64,000 bases of DNA from Selaginella moellendorffii (lineage: Eukaryota; Streptophyta; Lycopodiopsida; Selaginellales; Selaginellaceae), in NCBI RefSeq assembly GCF_000143415.4, contig NW_003314269.1, positions 734,034 through 798,033 of the forward strand, read 5' to 3'. How positions within the stretch are numbered: position 1 is the stretch's first letter; the number at the start of each line of letters is the position of its first letter. This document shows positions 19,034-30,677 of the stretch, piece by piece. The notes below the pieces were generated by a model, which saw nothing but the letters and a program-made list of their open reading frames with translations, searched no databases and was not told where the DNA came from. Position numbers and translations under genes: made by a program.

Positions 19034-19933
19034 TCACATTTCACCACATTGCGAAATTGTGCATTGGAGCTTTGGCTTGTTGCTCTGACCAGTCTGGACG
19101 TTTTCGATCTTTCGCACCACTAAAAGTCCATCGCCCAAAACCCTCTGGAAAAAATAGAGCATGAGTTTTGCAGCTCAAGTTTGAGAAGAACTTACTCCAA
19201 ACACCACATGCTTGTTGTCGAGCCAGTCGCATTTGGCGCAAGTTATAAAGAACTACACAAACAACATCTTCCGTAAGTATAGATCACCCACAGAAGATCA
19301 CAAAAAGTACCTGACAGCCATTTGTGTTTGGGCCGCTGTTAGCCTGCGCATTCATTCCAAGCGTCAAAATGGAATTTCTCGGGTCGAAGGAAAAGAAAGT
19401 TAGCAGCTCATACCATGGACAAAAGACCCGGGCCAGTGTGCTTGGCTACGAAGTTTTCATCTTCAAATTTACTTCCATAGATGCTCACGCATCCGTTTCC
19501 ATCGCCCTGTGAAGAAGCAAAACGGTCAGTGGCAAGAACTTGGAAAGAATGTCACTTCACCTTGAGAAAATCCCCGCCTTGAATCATGAAGTCTTTGATC
19601 ACGCGGTGGAAGCTGCAGTTCTTGTATCCTTGTGGTGTCCCGGCTTTTCTACAAACATAGGATCGAACCAGACTTCTTATCAAGAGAGAAAACCCTCCTT
19701 ACCGAAAATCACCAGTGCAAAATTGCCTGCCAAAGAAAGAAAATAAATCTCTGAAACAAAACAGACACGAAGTAGAACTAATACCTGAAGTTCTCGGCCG
19801 TCTTGGGAACAATGTCGGCGAAGAGCTCCATCTTGATCCGCCCAGCAGGCGCCGTCCCGATTGTGATGTCGAAGAAGACGACGGGGTTCTTTGGATTCTG
19901 CGGCCTCAGGTGCCACTCTACAACCCCCGCCAT
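19034..19933 (-). CDS. cyclophilin, PPIH / CYP22-1 type, 7 exons
   Basis: Exons are 19933-19785, 19726-19703, 19648-19561, 19506-19414, 19343-19311, 19252-19196 and 19144-19034, about 184 residues, the normal size. The sequence is nearly uninterrupted cyclophilin: [20 protein letters not shown] with the catalytic Arg, [20 protein letters not shown], and [14 protein letters not shown] with the Trp of the cyclosporin site. The leading [20 protein letters not shown] extension and the ISQCGEM end match Arabidopsis CYP22-1 and human PPIH from memory. PPIH is a peptidyl-prolyl isomerase bound to PRP4/PRP3 of the U4/U6 snRNP in the spliceosome. A 24-nt exon 2 is present. It looks intact. Confidence 0.94.
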
Positions 19934-19964
19934 TTCCCTCGGGACCCTAAAAGACAGGCTTAGG

Positions 19965-21160
19965 GTTTAAGCGGATCTTTATTATTTTATATGTTTTTTA
20001 TTGATCATAAATTAATTAATTAATAAGCTTATGACTTAACTTTTCTTTACAGTAATTGCAACAATGGGTAATACAATAATCACAAACATCAAATCTATTA
20101 ATCATATGCTAAAAAATTAATTTAAATTTTAAATATAATATTTAATATCCTTCAAGAGTTTAAGTTTTATATAATTTTGATTTACATATCTTATTTTTAA
20201 ATTATTAAAATCTTATGGTATTTCTCTAAAATTTATATGTATATAAAGTTCATATGCCAAAATACAATTTATACATTTTAAATGTTTTAACCAAATTTCT
20301 AAGTGTGAAATGTTTTTTCTTACTATTCACTAAAAACTAATATCCAAAATGCATTTCTTTTTTTTTACAAATATTTCAAATCTTTTATAACCATCATATT
20401 AATTATATCATCACTTATAAAGTTATGCATTTTAATTAATATATTATAAATTTATATCAAGGTAATTATAATTTTAATAATGTTTCTTCTGTATCAATGA
20501 AGTTAAAATGCAAAGAGCCACCCAAGTATTATATAATAAGAAGCACTATTTTATGCATTAAGATATATATAATAAATAATAGTAAATAAGCTAAAAAAGA
20601 AAAATAAATAAATTTATTATATTATTATTTCTATGCCAAAGTCTTTCAATCATTTTATAAAGTTAGGAGAAAATTTAGTAAAATTACAGGATGTTTTTTT
20701 AGTAACTAAATTTTAAAATGGTAATTAAAATATAAAAATGTTGAAAATAAATTTATATGCATTAATACCTTAAAAGTATAAAATAACTTTGGTATTTATA
20801 TAAAGAGACAGTAAAAGTTTTATATGAATTTATAAATATTTGAGAGCATTAATATTATTTATTTTTAGTATATTAAACACATCTTAATCCCTATATAGAT
20901 AGTAGATGACCAGTTATATAATTTATAATTGAAATAATTAAAGATTATTTTTAATTATAAAAAATTTATTAGTTATGCTTTAAATATTACTTAACAAAAT
21001 AAAGAAAATCCTTAAGGTTTTATTGCCACAAACTAGCGCTGCAGTGGAATGGTTAAAAAACTCATTTATTAAGTTTTATACTTCAATTTCATAATGATTA
21101 ATAATTTTTTTTACACAATGAAATTAAATTATAGAATAAAGCTTTTAATAATAAGCATGT
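19965..21160. other. AT-rich gene desert
   Basis: Composition changes abruptly just upstream of the cyclophilin start to long A/T runs. I see no reading frame, tRNA or element ends. It is probably old repeat sequence. Confidence 0.6.
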
Positions 21161-21336
21161 TGTGAGGGTCAAGTGTACAGTTACGATGCCATATACTAAT
21201 ATTAGTGTAATAGGATTTTTGTAGCTGTTGAATTGGTTTCAATCCGGACCACTCACTCCTATATATAAATTAGGGTTTTTGGGCTAATTGATATACACAT
21301 TTTCTATATTCCTTTTCTATATTCCAAACACTTACA
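21161..21336 (+). repeat. 5' LTR of the Ty3/gypsy element
   Basis: Begins TGTGAGGG and ends CTTACA. It contains a TATATATAA promoter-like box near 21261, and is matched by 30502-30677 with 25 differences, 24 of them transitions. Confidence 0.9.
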
Positions 21337-21576
21337 TTGGTGGAAATGAAAGGCATCTTTTGATTATCCCTAAGGAGTGTTTGGATTTGGGATTTTGGTT
21401 TAGATTTAGTTTTTGCATTATGCATTATCTAGATTTAGCTTTTTCCATTTCCTCTTTTTTGTTCTTTCTTTTCAGGATTTTTGTTTAGATCTAGCTTTTT
21501 ACATTGTTTAGATTCTTCTTTCCTTTTAACTTTTTGTCATTTCTCTTCTTTTGCTCTTTCCTTTTTGTTCATCTTC

Positions 21577-22308
21577 ATGGCAGATCAACAATCTCCTCTT
21601 TTGACTCTGGAGCAGCAGTTGGTACAATTGCTTGATGCTATACATTTGCAATTGAACAACTAAACTTAATTGATGATGGCATTCACAGCATGTGGTACAA
21701 CTCCTCTTGCTCTTGGTGCCAATCCTCGTGTGCAACTAGAGTTCTTTCATGGGAATCTTAGGGATGATGTGTACCATTAGTTTGATCACTTCACGATGAT
21801 TGCCACATATAATTCTTGAGATGATGCTCGACGTTTACATGAGTTTCCCACGTGTCTCTAAGGGACGACACTACAGTGGTACAATGGTTTGAATGCAACT
21901 ATTCGTGGGGATTGGAATGTTCTCCCAGATGTCTTCAAACGCACATTTGGACATGCCGACCATTGTGATGATGCCTTCCAGCAATTGCATCATCTTCGTC
22001 AAGGGCTATCTGAGTCGATGATGCAATTTGGCATTCGTTTCCAAAGTCTTTTGCTTCGTGCAGAGCTAAATATGTTAGAGCGGATCAAGCTAGGAATGTT
22101 GTGGCCAGCACTTCGTCAAGATCTTGTTGGACTTGTGCATACACTTGCTCCAGCCACCCTTGACAATGCTTTTCGCTTGGCACAATGTTATGAGATGTCG
22201 CCTCTTCCACTTCGCACTGCACGTTCTTTTGCTCCACTTCCTATAGGCGATGGTCTTGTTCCAATGGAAGTTGATGTTGCTGTTGCTCGAGTCCAAGGAC
22301 AAGGGTGA
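21577..22308 (+). pseudogene. gag remnant of the Ty3/gypsy element
   Basis: Opens with an ATG at 21577 (MADQQSPLLTLEQQLVQL). It continues, with in-frame stops, into the retrotransposon gag homology region: GTTLQWYNGLNATIRGDW, VFKRTFGHADHCDDAFQQL, LRQGLSESMMQFGIRFQSLL, and ALRQDLVGLVHTLAPATLDNA. Stops at about 21661, 21778, 21818 and 21859 break the frame. The second half from 21889 is open. Confidence 0.85.
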
Positions 22309-22599
22309 GGATGTGATCATGGCCATGACGTTCGCTATTAGGTATATGATGTCGATGTTTTTCGAATTAACAACCTCCATTTCCTAGGTGAAGACCTTGG
22401 CGTCAACAACGTCCTGTTGGTGCTACTATAGTGGAAGGTTTGGACACCGAGATGCATCCGAGAAATAAGGAATCGCCCGAGTAACAAAAGGATCTTGCGT
22501 GAATAAGTTAGTAACCCCTCCATTTTTCTTCGGGAGTATCATCAAGGGGTTCATTCAGCACCAATTCATCTAGTGTTTACTTTCCAAAGTCGGTTTTTA

Positions 22600-22776
22600 A
22601 CAAAAGGTTTTCTATTATTCTCTCTGTGTTGGTTGATACAGGTTCAATTTTATCTTCTATTGCTCAATCTGTTGCCACACGTTGCCGTCTACACTTGCGT
22701 TATATGACAGAACCAATTTTCATTCTTTATGGCAACGGCTGTACACATGCATGTGCATGGGATGAGGCAGACCTAG
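22600..22776 (+). pseudogene. aspartic protease of the Ty3/gypsy element, 5' half
   Basis: Contains the retroviral-type protease active site LVDTGS (22629-22646). The frame continues to ACAWDEADLV, where it is interrupted at 22777 by the nested element. The frame resumes at 27302 after it and reaches an ILSMD motif, the usual end of gypsy proteases. Confidence 0.8.
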
Positions 22777-23460
22777 TGTAAGCGACTAATTTTTCCATTT
22801 TACTTTAGTCACTTAACTGCACCTCTGACCACTTGGAGGAGTCTCATTCACAACCTCCATAAGTCCCCGTTAGGACTTGGGGCTTGCCAGCCCTGAGAAT
22901 GGCATCCATGCCACTCAACCTTTGCACTTGGTCCAAGTGCTCCACATGTCCAATCCCATGACCGATACCCCAAGGTACCACCGACATACCAGCCCGTTAC
23001 GCTAGGCCATGCCCATTCACCTTGGTCACACTAGTGGTCTAACGCCACCTGCATCATAATCCCGTCTCTCAAAGACTGGGCCATCCGTCCATGAGCGATC
23101 ATCCCAGATCTACTCCTTAGCATCCTTAGGATGCCTGCAGACATGGGGCATAGCCTTCCCTGACAACTCTTTTCCAGTCCCCACCAAATCCCTTTTAGTC
23201 CATGGCCGTGTTCGCCAACACTGCCACTGGATCAAGGCCCGCAGGCCTGACCGCTAAGGCCCACTATCCTTTGGGACTTCCTCACCATATGACTGTATCC
23301 TTGGTCACTGCATTAGAGGCCTACTCCTCTTCCCTTTCACCATTTGGGACTTTGGGACAACATTTCAAAACACCGTGGCCTTACGCAAGCCTCATGGGTA
23401 CTCTCCCCACCTTTTGCCTTTAGGTGCTCTAGCTATAGGCTTAGAGCGAGGTTCCGTTCA
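22777..23460 (-). repeat. left LTR (truncated) of nested element
   Basis: 684 bp, matching 25503-26186 with about 26 differences. The right-hand copy continues for another 1.1 kb that has no counterpart here. Confidence 0.85.
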
Positions 23461-25502
23461 AGGAATTCTATTCCTTAGCTTGCTAAGGTTTCTCCATTTG
23501 CAAGCTTTCTAATTACCATATAGCCTAACATGGACAATCCCATGCTTTAGACTCTCCATGGCATCCCGGTCACTAGTAATAACATGCTTGAGCACCCATT
23601 TGATTCTCCACTCCCAACTTGCATAACCACCCTTGGTCATGCCTGTCAATTCCCATGGTTCGGTTCTATCCCTTTACTACTTGCCTTTTTGGCCTCATTC
23701 ATTTCCTTCAGTTATTCTCCTCCAGACTAGGAAGATAGCTTTGCACTTTCTACCATGCCTTGGCAAGTATTCATAGGGATGAACCTACCTGACAGCTTAG
23801 GAGTGGTTCCTCAATCCGGGTTTGCCCACCTTGTAATCCCATACCCTAGGATTACCGTTGCTACTTATGGGCCTTTATATGCCCATCCCTAGCCTTGCCA
23901 AAATCCCCTTTTGGCTTTGTCCAATTCGGGTAGACGAACTTCTCCCGTCTCCACAACCTTGGACATTTGGATAGCACCTTTTATCCATCATTCGCTAGGG
24001 ACTTTGTCCCTTGGGCATTGTCCATTGCCCTCACGACATCAAACAACACCTTTTGGTGTTCTAGAGTGTCTGGGTGTCCTAATGATGGCCTCTCTGACAA
24101 TGAGCATTCTCTTTTCGACATTGACTTACTACATCGCAACATAAGCAATTTATCCCTCATAAGGGTATATTTAACTTCTTTATCCCAATAAGAAGTCTTA
24201 GGTAGTTGCCTTCTACCAGTTTAACAAATTATTTTGTAGCTTTTGCTTAGTTGCCTCATAGTTGTCAAGTCCTGCAACTCATTGCTAGTGCTTCCACACC
24301 TCCATCATTATCTGGGTCACCACACTTTAACCGCATGCCTTCCAGCATAGGATATGCTATTCCCATTTCCATTAGGATTCCTTTGGATGGGGTTCTCATG
24401 AACCCGCCAACTTGACCTCAAGGCAGCACGCCTTGGCACCTTTGGTGTCTCCACACCATCAGCTCTACGAGCCTACTTTTATGACACTTTTTACTTGTGT
24501 CTAGGTCTTTTTGCCAAGACCAATATGGTTGTCTCTTATGCCAATTATCCATTAGCATTGCACCATAGTGTTTACACCCAACTCTGGGCCAAAGTTGCTT
24601 TCTTTTGGGAACATCTTTCCCACGACTTTAGCATGGCATATTCTATCATCAATGAAATACCTACTGTTCTCATCCTTGGATCTTATGATCCTCCCCATAC
24701 CTCATGGGGCACCATACACCTTAGTCCAAATGCTTCAACCAATCCCTTAGGGCCATTCCCTGACTCCACTTGAGTCATTTAGCATTTTAGACTTTGCTAA
24801 TCTAACGACCTGCGAGGTCTTAATCTTCGAGGTGCCAACTCGCTGGAATACAACTTCTTGTATTCATGTCCTGCTCACAAGGACAATCTTTGCAAGTGTT
24901 ACTCCGACACTTGATTTGGTCTCTTGGGGCAACCTTTTGCCCCTTAGGACCACTTGTCCATGCGATGAGAATATCAATTCATCCTCTAAGTACACCCCTA
25001 ACTTCTTGGGTTGTTCCAGCATTTATTAGAGGTAGTCCCGGCTACCATTTCAAGGACTTGTGTCCTCTTCCGTATTTGACCTCCCACGGTCATCAATTCC
25101 AGTCTCAAATTTATGAGCACTTGCCTCAACTATGTGAGGATAATCTTATGACTCCTTTATTGTTTTGGAGTCTCTATCTTTCCCGTGATCCTAACTATAG
25201 TTGTTTACCACAACTACTTTAGTCAATTTGATGAGCCAAATGCTCATCCGGATCACATCCTCAACTCAATGAGGAAAACCTTGCACTGTTCCCAAGATCC
25301 CAAAGTCGTTCCATTATTGGCCCTTTTCTATCCACCACCGTGTCTACAAGTTCACACATGAGCTATAATGGAGAGCCATGTCTTCCCGACCTACTACTCC
25401 TCAAGGATAGGCCCACTCCTTGGACCTTCCGATGCCAACACCAATGGTGATATACTTGAGCACCAATAAAAGTCAGACTAAGGAACAACTTCGATACCAA
25501 AT
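23461..25502. other. non-coding internal region of nested element
   Basis: About 2 kb with no reading frame resembling gag or pol on either strand. The short open frames have no domain. Confidence 0.6.
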
Positions 25503-27296
25503 TGTAAGCGACTAATTTTTCCATTTTACTTTAGTCGTTTAACTGCACCTCCGACCACTTGGAGGAGTCTCATTCACAACCTCCATAAGTCCCCGTTAGG
25601 ACTTGGGGCTTGCCAGCCCTAAGAATGGCATCCATGCCACTCAACCTTTACACTTGGTCCAAGTGCTCCACATGTCCAATCCCATGACCGACACCCCAAG
25701 GTACCACCGACATACCAGCCCGTTACGCTAGGCCATGCCCATTCACTTTAGTCGCACCGGTGGTCTAACGCCACCTGCATCATAATCCCGTCTCTCAAAG
25801 ACTGGGCCATCCGTCCATGAGCGATCATCCCAGATCTACTCCTTAGCATCCTTAGGATGCCCGCAGACATGGGGAATAGTCTTCCCCGACAACTCTTTTC
25901 CAGTCCCCACCAAATCCCTTTTAGTCCATGGCCGTGTTCGCCAACACTGCCACTGGATCAAGGCCCGCAGGCCTGACCGCTAAGGCCCACTATCCTTTGG
26001 GACTTCCTCACCATGTGACCGTATCCTTGGTCACTGCATTAGAGGTTTACTCCTCTTCCCTTTCACCATTTGGGACTTTGGGACAACATTTCAGAACACC
26101 GTGGCCTTACGCAAGCCTCATGGGCACTCTCCCCGCCTTTCGCCTTTAGGTGCTCTAGCCATGGGCTTAGAGCGAGGTTCCGTTGAGCCACGACAGTAGT
26201 GCCACCCACACTTGGACTGGGAGCATCGGCCAGTCGATCTCCCGGAGGAACTAGAGCCGGCTCTTGAACACTTCACCAAGCTACCCCGCTTGTCGGTCCG
26301 TGTTCACTCTAGTCTTGGACTTCCCAATGGGCAGCTCATCACCCAACACTGGGTCCGGCCTTCCTGGGCCAAACTGGCTCCACTGCAGTCCACCCCCTAC
26401 TATACTTTTGGAGCTCACCAAACCCCCCAGGGTTTGGGAGACGAACGCTTTGGGCTTTCACCCTCTCAGACTCGAACTCGGACTCGGCCTCGGACTCGGA
26501 CTCAGACTCGGATTCGGACTCGGACTCGGACTCGGCCTCGGCCTCGGTCTCGGTCTCGGTCCCGATCTCGGTCTCGGTCTCGGTCCCGATCTCGGTCTCG
26601 ATCTCGGTCCCGGTCTCGGTCTCGGTCCCGGTCTTGACTTCAGACTCCATCTCGGGTCCATCTCGGACTCCATCTCGGACTCCATCTTGGGTCCATCTCA
26701 AGTCCATCTCGGACTCCATCTCGGACTCCACCTCGGACTCCATCTCGGACTCCATCTCGGGTCCATCTCGGGTCCCATCTCGAGTCCTATCTCGGGTCCA
26801 TCTCGGACTCCATCTCGGACTCCATCTCGGGTCCATCTCGGACTCCATCTCGGACTCCACCTCGGACTCCATCTCGGGTCCTTCTCGGACTCCATCTCGG
26901 ACTCCATCTCAGGTCCATCTTGGGTCCCATCTCGGGTCCATCTTAGACTCCATCTCGGACTCCATCTCGGACTCCATCTCGGGTCCATCTCGGGTCCACC
27001 TCGGACTCCACCTCGGGGTCCTTCTCGGACTCCACTTCGGACTCCAACTTGGGTCCATCTCGGACACTTCCACGTGTCATGTGTTGGTCCTTTTGGGTCC
27101 CTTTTTGGAGCCTTGCTTATTGCTCTCTTTGTGCTTGTTCCTCGAGCACTTCGTTGGGAATTCCACTCCCGCTCTCGACCTTTCAAGGCGGAGCTTTTAG
27201 TCCAAACGTGTTACGTTCGTTTGGCTTTCGCTTCGGCCACTACCACGTGGCGCCCCTCCTGCTCCACTTTGGGGCCTAGGGATTTTGTGTCTCACA
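25503..27296 (-). repeat. right, apparently full-length LTR of nested element
   Basis: Extends from TGTAAGCG at 25503 to the terminal CACA at 27296, next to the CCTAG duplication. It includes the minisatellite at 26460-27065. A primer-site-like sequence lies just inside at about 25489-25501 on the minus strand. Confidence 0.7.
26460..27065. repeat. minisatellite with 6-bp and 12-bp units
   Basis: From about 26464 to 26636 a 6-base unit (CGGACT / CGGTCT / CGGCCT variants of CTCGGN) repeats about 28 times. From about 26640 to 27065 a 12-base unit alternates between TCTCGGACTCCA and TCTCGGGTCCAT for about 35 copies. The two units share CTCGG, so the second probably arose from the first. The long open frames across it on both strands are by-products of the 3-fold periodicity. 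Confidence 0.9.
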
Positions 27297-27301
27297 CCTA
27301 G

Positions 27302-28480
27302 TTGTGCGTGTGGGCAATCTCGAGCTTGGGTTGCAGTCATTGCAAGTGGTGCCGAGTCAAGCTTTTGAACTCATCCTTAGTATGGATTAGTTGTAGCATA
27401 ATCATGCCAAGTACGACTTTAAAGTTTCTCCCCTTTGTTTTATACTTCTTTATATTTCATCAATTCCTCTCACTTCTGTACTTCTTCGTCTCTCTATTTT
27501 ACCTCTGTTTCAATTACTTTTGTCCCCTTCACTATTTCCTCTTATGTTTCCATCTTGTTCTGCTCTTCCCTTTTCGGTTCCCTCTAACAATCTTTGTGTT
27601 GCAGTGGTTGACCAGCTCATGAAGAAGTATTTTGATCTCTTTGAATTTAACCTATCATTTAGGGCCAAGATTGTCACATATCGTCCGATTCCAATTGGGG
27701 ATGCTCGTCCAATCAAGGTTCTTATTCATCGTTGGTCACCCAAAGAGATCAAGATTTTATGTGTAAATGTTAAGGAGATGTTAAAGAAGGGTGTTATTCA
27801 GAAATTTGTGGAGTCCTTGGGCATATGAACCTCATTTTGTGATGAAGTCTGATGGGAGTATTTGTTTTTGCATCGACTATCATCTATTAAACGAAGTGAC
27901 GATTTTAGATGTGTACCCTCTTCCTCACATTGCTGATCTCTTGGATCGTCCGAGGCAAAGTCGTTGGTTCACCAAGCTAAATCTTGTTTCTGGGTTTTGG
28001 CAAGTACCGATGGCCGAAAAAGATATTTCTAAGACTGCTTTTTATACACTGTTTAATTTGTATGAATTCTTGGTGATGTCGTTTGGTTTGAACAATGCTC
28101 CAACAACTTTTTAGCGGATGATGGACGAGGTTTTTTTTTATATCCCAGAGGTGACTGTTGACTTTATTGATGATGTCTTGATCCACTTGGAGGGGACATG
28201 GGAGGAGCACTTTCGTGATGTCTGTAAAGTGTTGAATCAGCTACAGAACATTGGTTTAAAGTTGAAATGGTTAAAGTGCGTGTTTGGGTCCAAGGACACA
28301 ACTTCTCTTGGGTACCGTATCTCTCATGAAGGTTTATAAGTTGATTTTGATAAATTTATGGTTGTTCTAAAGTTCTCTACTCTGAAGTGTGTGAATGATG
28401 TGCAACACTTTCTAGGCAAGGTGTAATATCTCGGTCGTTTTGTGGATCATTTTTTTTTTATCACACTGCACAGTTGTGAG
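27302..28480 (+). pseudogene. protease end and reverse transcriptase of the Ty3/gypsy element
   Basis: After the protease tail (27302-27390) and a pyrimidine-rich spacer, RT homology begins near 27602. Visible are RPIPIGDARPIKVLIHRWSP, VMKSDGSICFCIDYHLLNE, DVYPLPHIADLLDR, FTKLNLVSGFWQVP, FLVMSFGLNNAPTTF and the catalytic FIDDVLIHLEG. A frameshift near 27826 and stops at 28113 and 28338 inactivate it. Confidence 0.87.
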
Positions 28481-28539
28481 TGTTGCTGAAGTCATCAATG
28501 TCATCTTTCATCTAGTCTCCAAATTGTGAGCAGGCATCC

Positions 28540-29085
28540 GTGGATCTCAAAGAGTTATTGACGACTCCTCTGGTTTTGGCATATCCTGACTACACTCAAC
28601 CTTTTATTTTGCAAGTGGATGCTTCTGATATTAGTCTTGGAAATGTGTTGATGCAAGAAAGCCCAAATGTGCTTGGTCAGCACCATCCCATTGCATATAT
28701 AAGCTATACATTACAACCAACAAAGGTAAACTACTCCACGACAGAGAATGAGTGTTTAGCAGCAGTTTGGGGTTTCAAGAAACTTCATGCATATGTACAT
28801 GGTTCCTGGAAGGTACTTGAAGGTCATCATGCTACTGTTACTTCATTATTGAAGCGAAAGAACTTGGTTAGTTGTATTACTCGGTGGGTTTTGAAGCTTC
28901 AGATATATGTTTTTGATGTTGTTCAAAGCCTAAGGAGTTCTATAGCTGATACTAATGCCCTTTCTCAAGCTCTTCTTCCTTCTCCACTCTCTTCTTATGT
29001 TTTTGAAGAGTTTGTTATTCCAACATCTGTGGATTTTCTAAACAAGGATTCTATACCGTCGGTAGTTTTTGTACTTGACGTTTAG
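28540..29085 (+). pseudogene. RNase H domain of the Ty3/gypsy element
   Basis: Contains FILQVDASDISLGNVLMQ and HPIAYISYTLQPTKVNYSTTENECLAAVWGFKKL, the RNase H-like domain of Ty3/gypsy polyproteins. The third catalytic part is diverged. Confidence 0.8.
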
Positions 29086-29208
29086 TGTTCACAAGGTGCA
29101 GAGCAAGATCTACCTTCTCTTGATGAGGTTCGTGAGACTCAAAAGATTGAGCCGTGGATTTGAAGGCTTCAAAATGGGTTTGAGAATCTTGCATCATTTG
29201 CTGATAAT

Positions 29209-30000
29209 TTGTCTTTCCGACATTTATATTCTCAATATCGCCTTGAAGACAAACTTCTTTATTTTGTGGGGATGGATCCTGATGATTATTTACGGTTGGT
29301 GGTGCCTTTTGTCTTTATTCTGCAGTTTCTTTATACCTACCATGATTCTCCTGTTCTATGTGGGCATATAGGACATCGTCGTGTAATCGAGAAGCTGTAT
29401 AGGTCTTTCTATTGGCCGGAAATACATCATAATATTATCTAGTATGTGCGTAACTGTGTTTGGTGCCAAGCTCGTAATACTCTCCCTCGTGCTACAGAAG
29501 GACGGTTGGAGTTAATTGCAGTTTCCCGTCCGTTTGAGTTGGTGGTGTTTGATCTTATGGGACCTTTTCCACAATCGACTATTAGCAATGAGTATATTAT
29601 TATTACTTCTGATTACTTAATTTTTTGGGTGGAAGTTGGTGTTCTTGCTAGTGCTTTTGCAACTGTTGTTGGATACTTCTTCCTCAATCGAGTGGTGTTC
29701 CAACATTCTTATTTAGAGCGGATTCTCTTAGATAATGGTCTCGCATTTGTGGCTAAGGCATTTCATGTTTTGATATCTCGGTTGGGGATACGCCACACTT
29801 TCACGAGTGCTTATCATTCACAATCAGATAGTCTGGTAGAATGGCTTATTTGGAAGTTCAAAGGGATGATCGCAAAGTATGTGAACTTTCAGCATTCGGA
29901 TTGGGATAGTTATTTCCCATCTCTTCGGTATGCATATATCACAGGGGTGTAAAGTTCTATAGGTGCTTCACCATATAAACTTCTATATGATCATAATTTA
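29209..30000 (+). pseudogene. integrase of the Ty3/gypsy element
   Basis: The HHCC zinc domain (GHIGHRRVIEKLYRSFYWP ... CVWC) is interrupted by a stop at 29440-29442. The DDE core follows: VVFDLMGPFP (D), LLDNGLAF (D) and SLVEWLIWKFK (E). The frame ends at 29950. Confidence 0.85.
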
Positions 30001-30501
30001 ATATTACTAATGGAGCCAGCTCCATTAATAGTTTACCTTTGCGGTTGCTATGAGCTGCCAATGCTAAGTCATGGGATTAGTATTTGACAAGCATTCTTCC
30101 ACTTGTCTGAGTAGTATTTGCCGAACACTTAGACTGCGTACAAGTGGGACAACAACGGTGCTACAACTCTCATCATTGTCCACTTGCGGAGTACAAAGTG
30201 GATGATTTGGTGTTAATTTATTTTCCCCATCTTACAAGGTGCTCCTTGCTCAGTGGAAAGGACCGTATCGGGTGTTGTCGTAAGTTAGACCACAAGTTTA
30301 TGAGGTTTGGCATGATGTCTAGTAAACCAATCCTCCAAAAATTATGCATGTGCAGCAGTTGAAACGCTTCATACAAAGGGATCAAGAGCAGTTAATACCA
30401 CCTACAAATCTACTAATGCCTCCTCCTGACATTCTTCTAGATCCCAACCCATCTACAAAAGAACTCTAATGGTCTTCCATTATTTCGAGAGGATGGGATG
30501 A

Positions 30502-30677
30502 TGTGAGGGCCAAATGTACAGTTACAATGCTGTATACTAATATTAGCATAGTGGGATTTTGGTAATTGTTGGATTAATTTCAATCCAGACCACTCGCTCC
30601 TATATATAAGCTAGAATTTTTGGGCTAATTGATATACACATTTTCTGTATTCCCTTTCCATATTCCAAGCACTTACA
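30502..30677 (+). repeat. 3' LTR of the Ty3/gypsy element
   Basis: Partner of the LTR at 21161-21336, same length, preceded by a purine-rich tract at about 30487-30501. Confidence 0.9.

Larger units (their letters stand above)
22777..27296 (-). mobile_element. nested non-autonomous LTR retroelement
   Basis: A 4,520-bp insertion with terminal TG...CA and a 5-bp target duplication CCTAG on each side (22772-22776 and 27297-27301). Removing it rejoins the host element's protease frame. A direct repeat of 684 bp (22777-23460 and 25503-26186, about 96% identical by my count) marks its LTRs. On the minus strand the sequence next to the right-hand repeat reads TTTGGTATCGAAG, resembling the tRNA-Met primer site of plant LTR elements, which implies minus orientation. 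The 5' LTR would then be 27296-25503 (about 1.8 kb) and the 3' LTR truncated. The internal 2 kb has no coding capacity, so the element depended on others for movement. Confidence 0.82.
21161..30677 (+). mobile_element. decayed Ty3/gypsy LTR retrotransposon, split by a nested element
   Basis: Bounded by 176-bp direct LTRs (21161-21336 and 30502-30677), both starting TGTGAGGG and ending CTTACA. A short ATGT is found on both outer sides (21157-21160 and 30678-30681) and may be the target duplication. A purine tract (AGAGGATGGGATGA) precedes the right LTR, giving plus orientation. Domain order is gag, protease, reverse transcriptase, RNase H, integrase, which is Ty3/gypsy. A nested element (22777-27296) splits the protease, so without it the element is about 5 kb. 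Stop codons and frameshifts throughout show it is dead. The LTRs differ at 25 of 176 sites by my count, so it is old. Confidence 0.9.

Noticed and set aside
22777-26186. Interpretation of the two 684-bp repeats as a complete LTR pair
   Set aside because: The flanks CCTAG and GCCAC do not match, whereas extension to 27296 gives TG...CA with CCTAG on both sides and restores the host protease frame.
26640-27065. CRISPR-like array of short repeats
   Set aside because: The units are contiguous 12-mers without spacers, in a plant retroelement.
26264-27301. Long open frames (345 and 188 codons +, 177 and 162 codons -) over the Leu/Gly, Ser/Pro and Glu/Trp repeats
   Set aside because: They are by-products of a minisatellite with unit lengths of 6 and 12, which keep any stop-free frame open on both strands.
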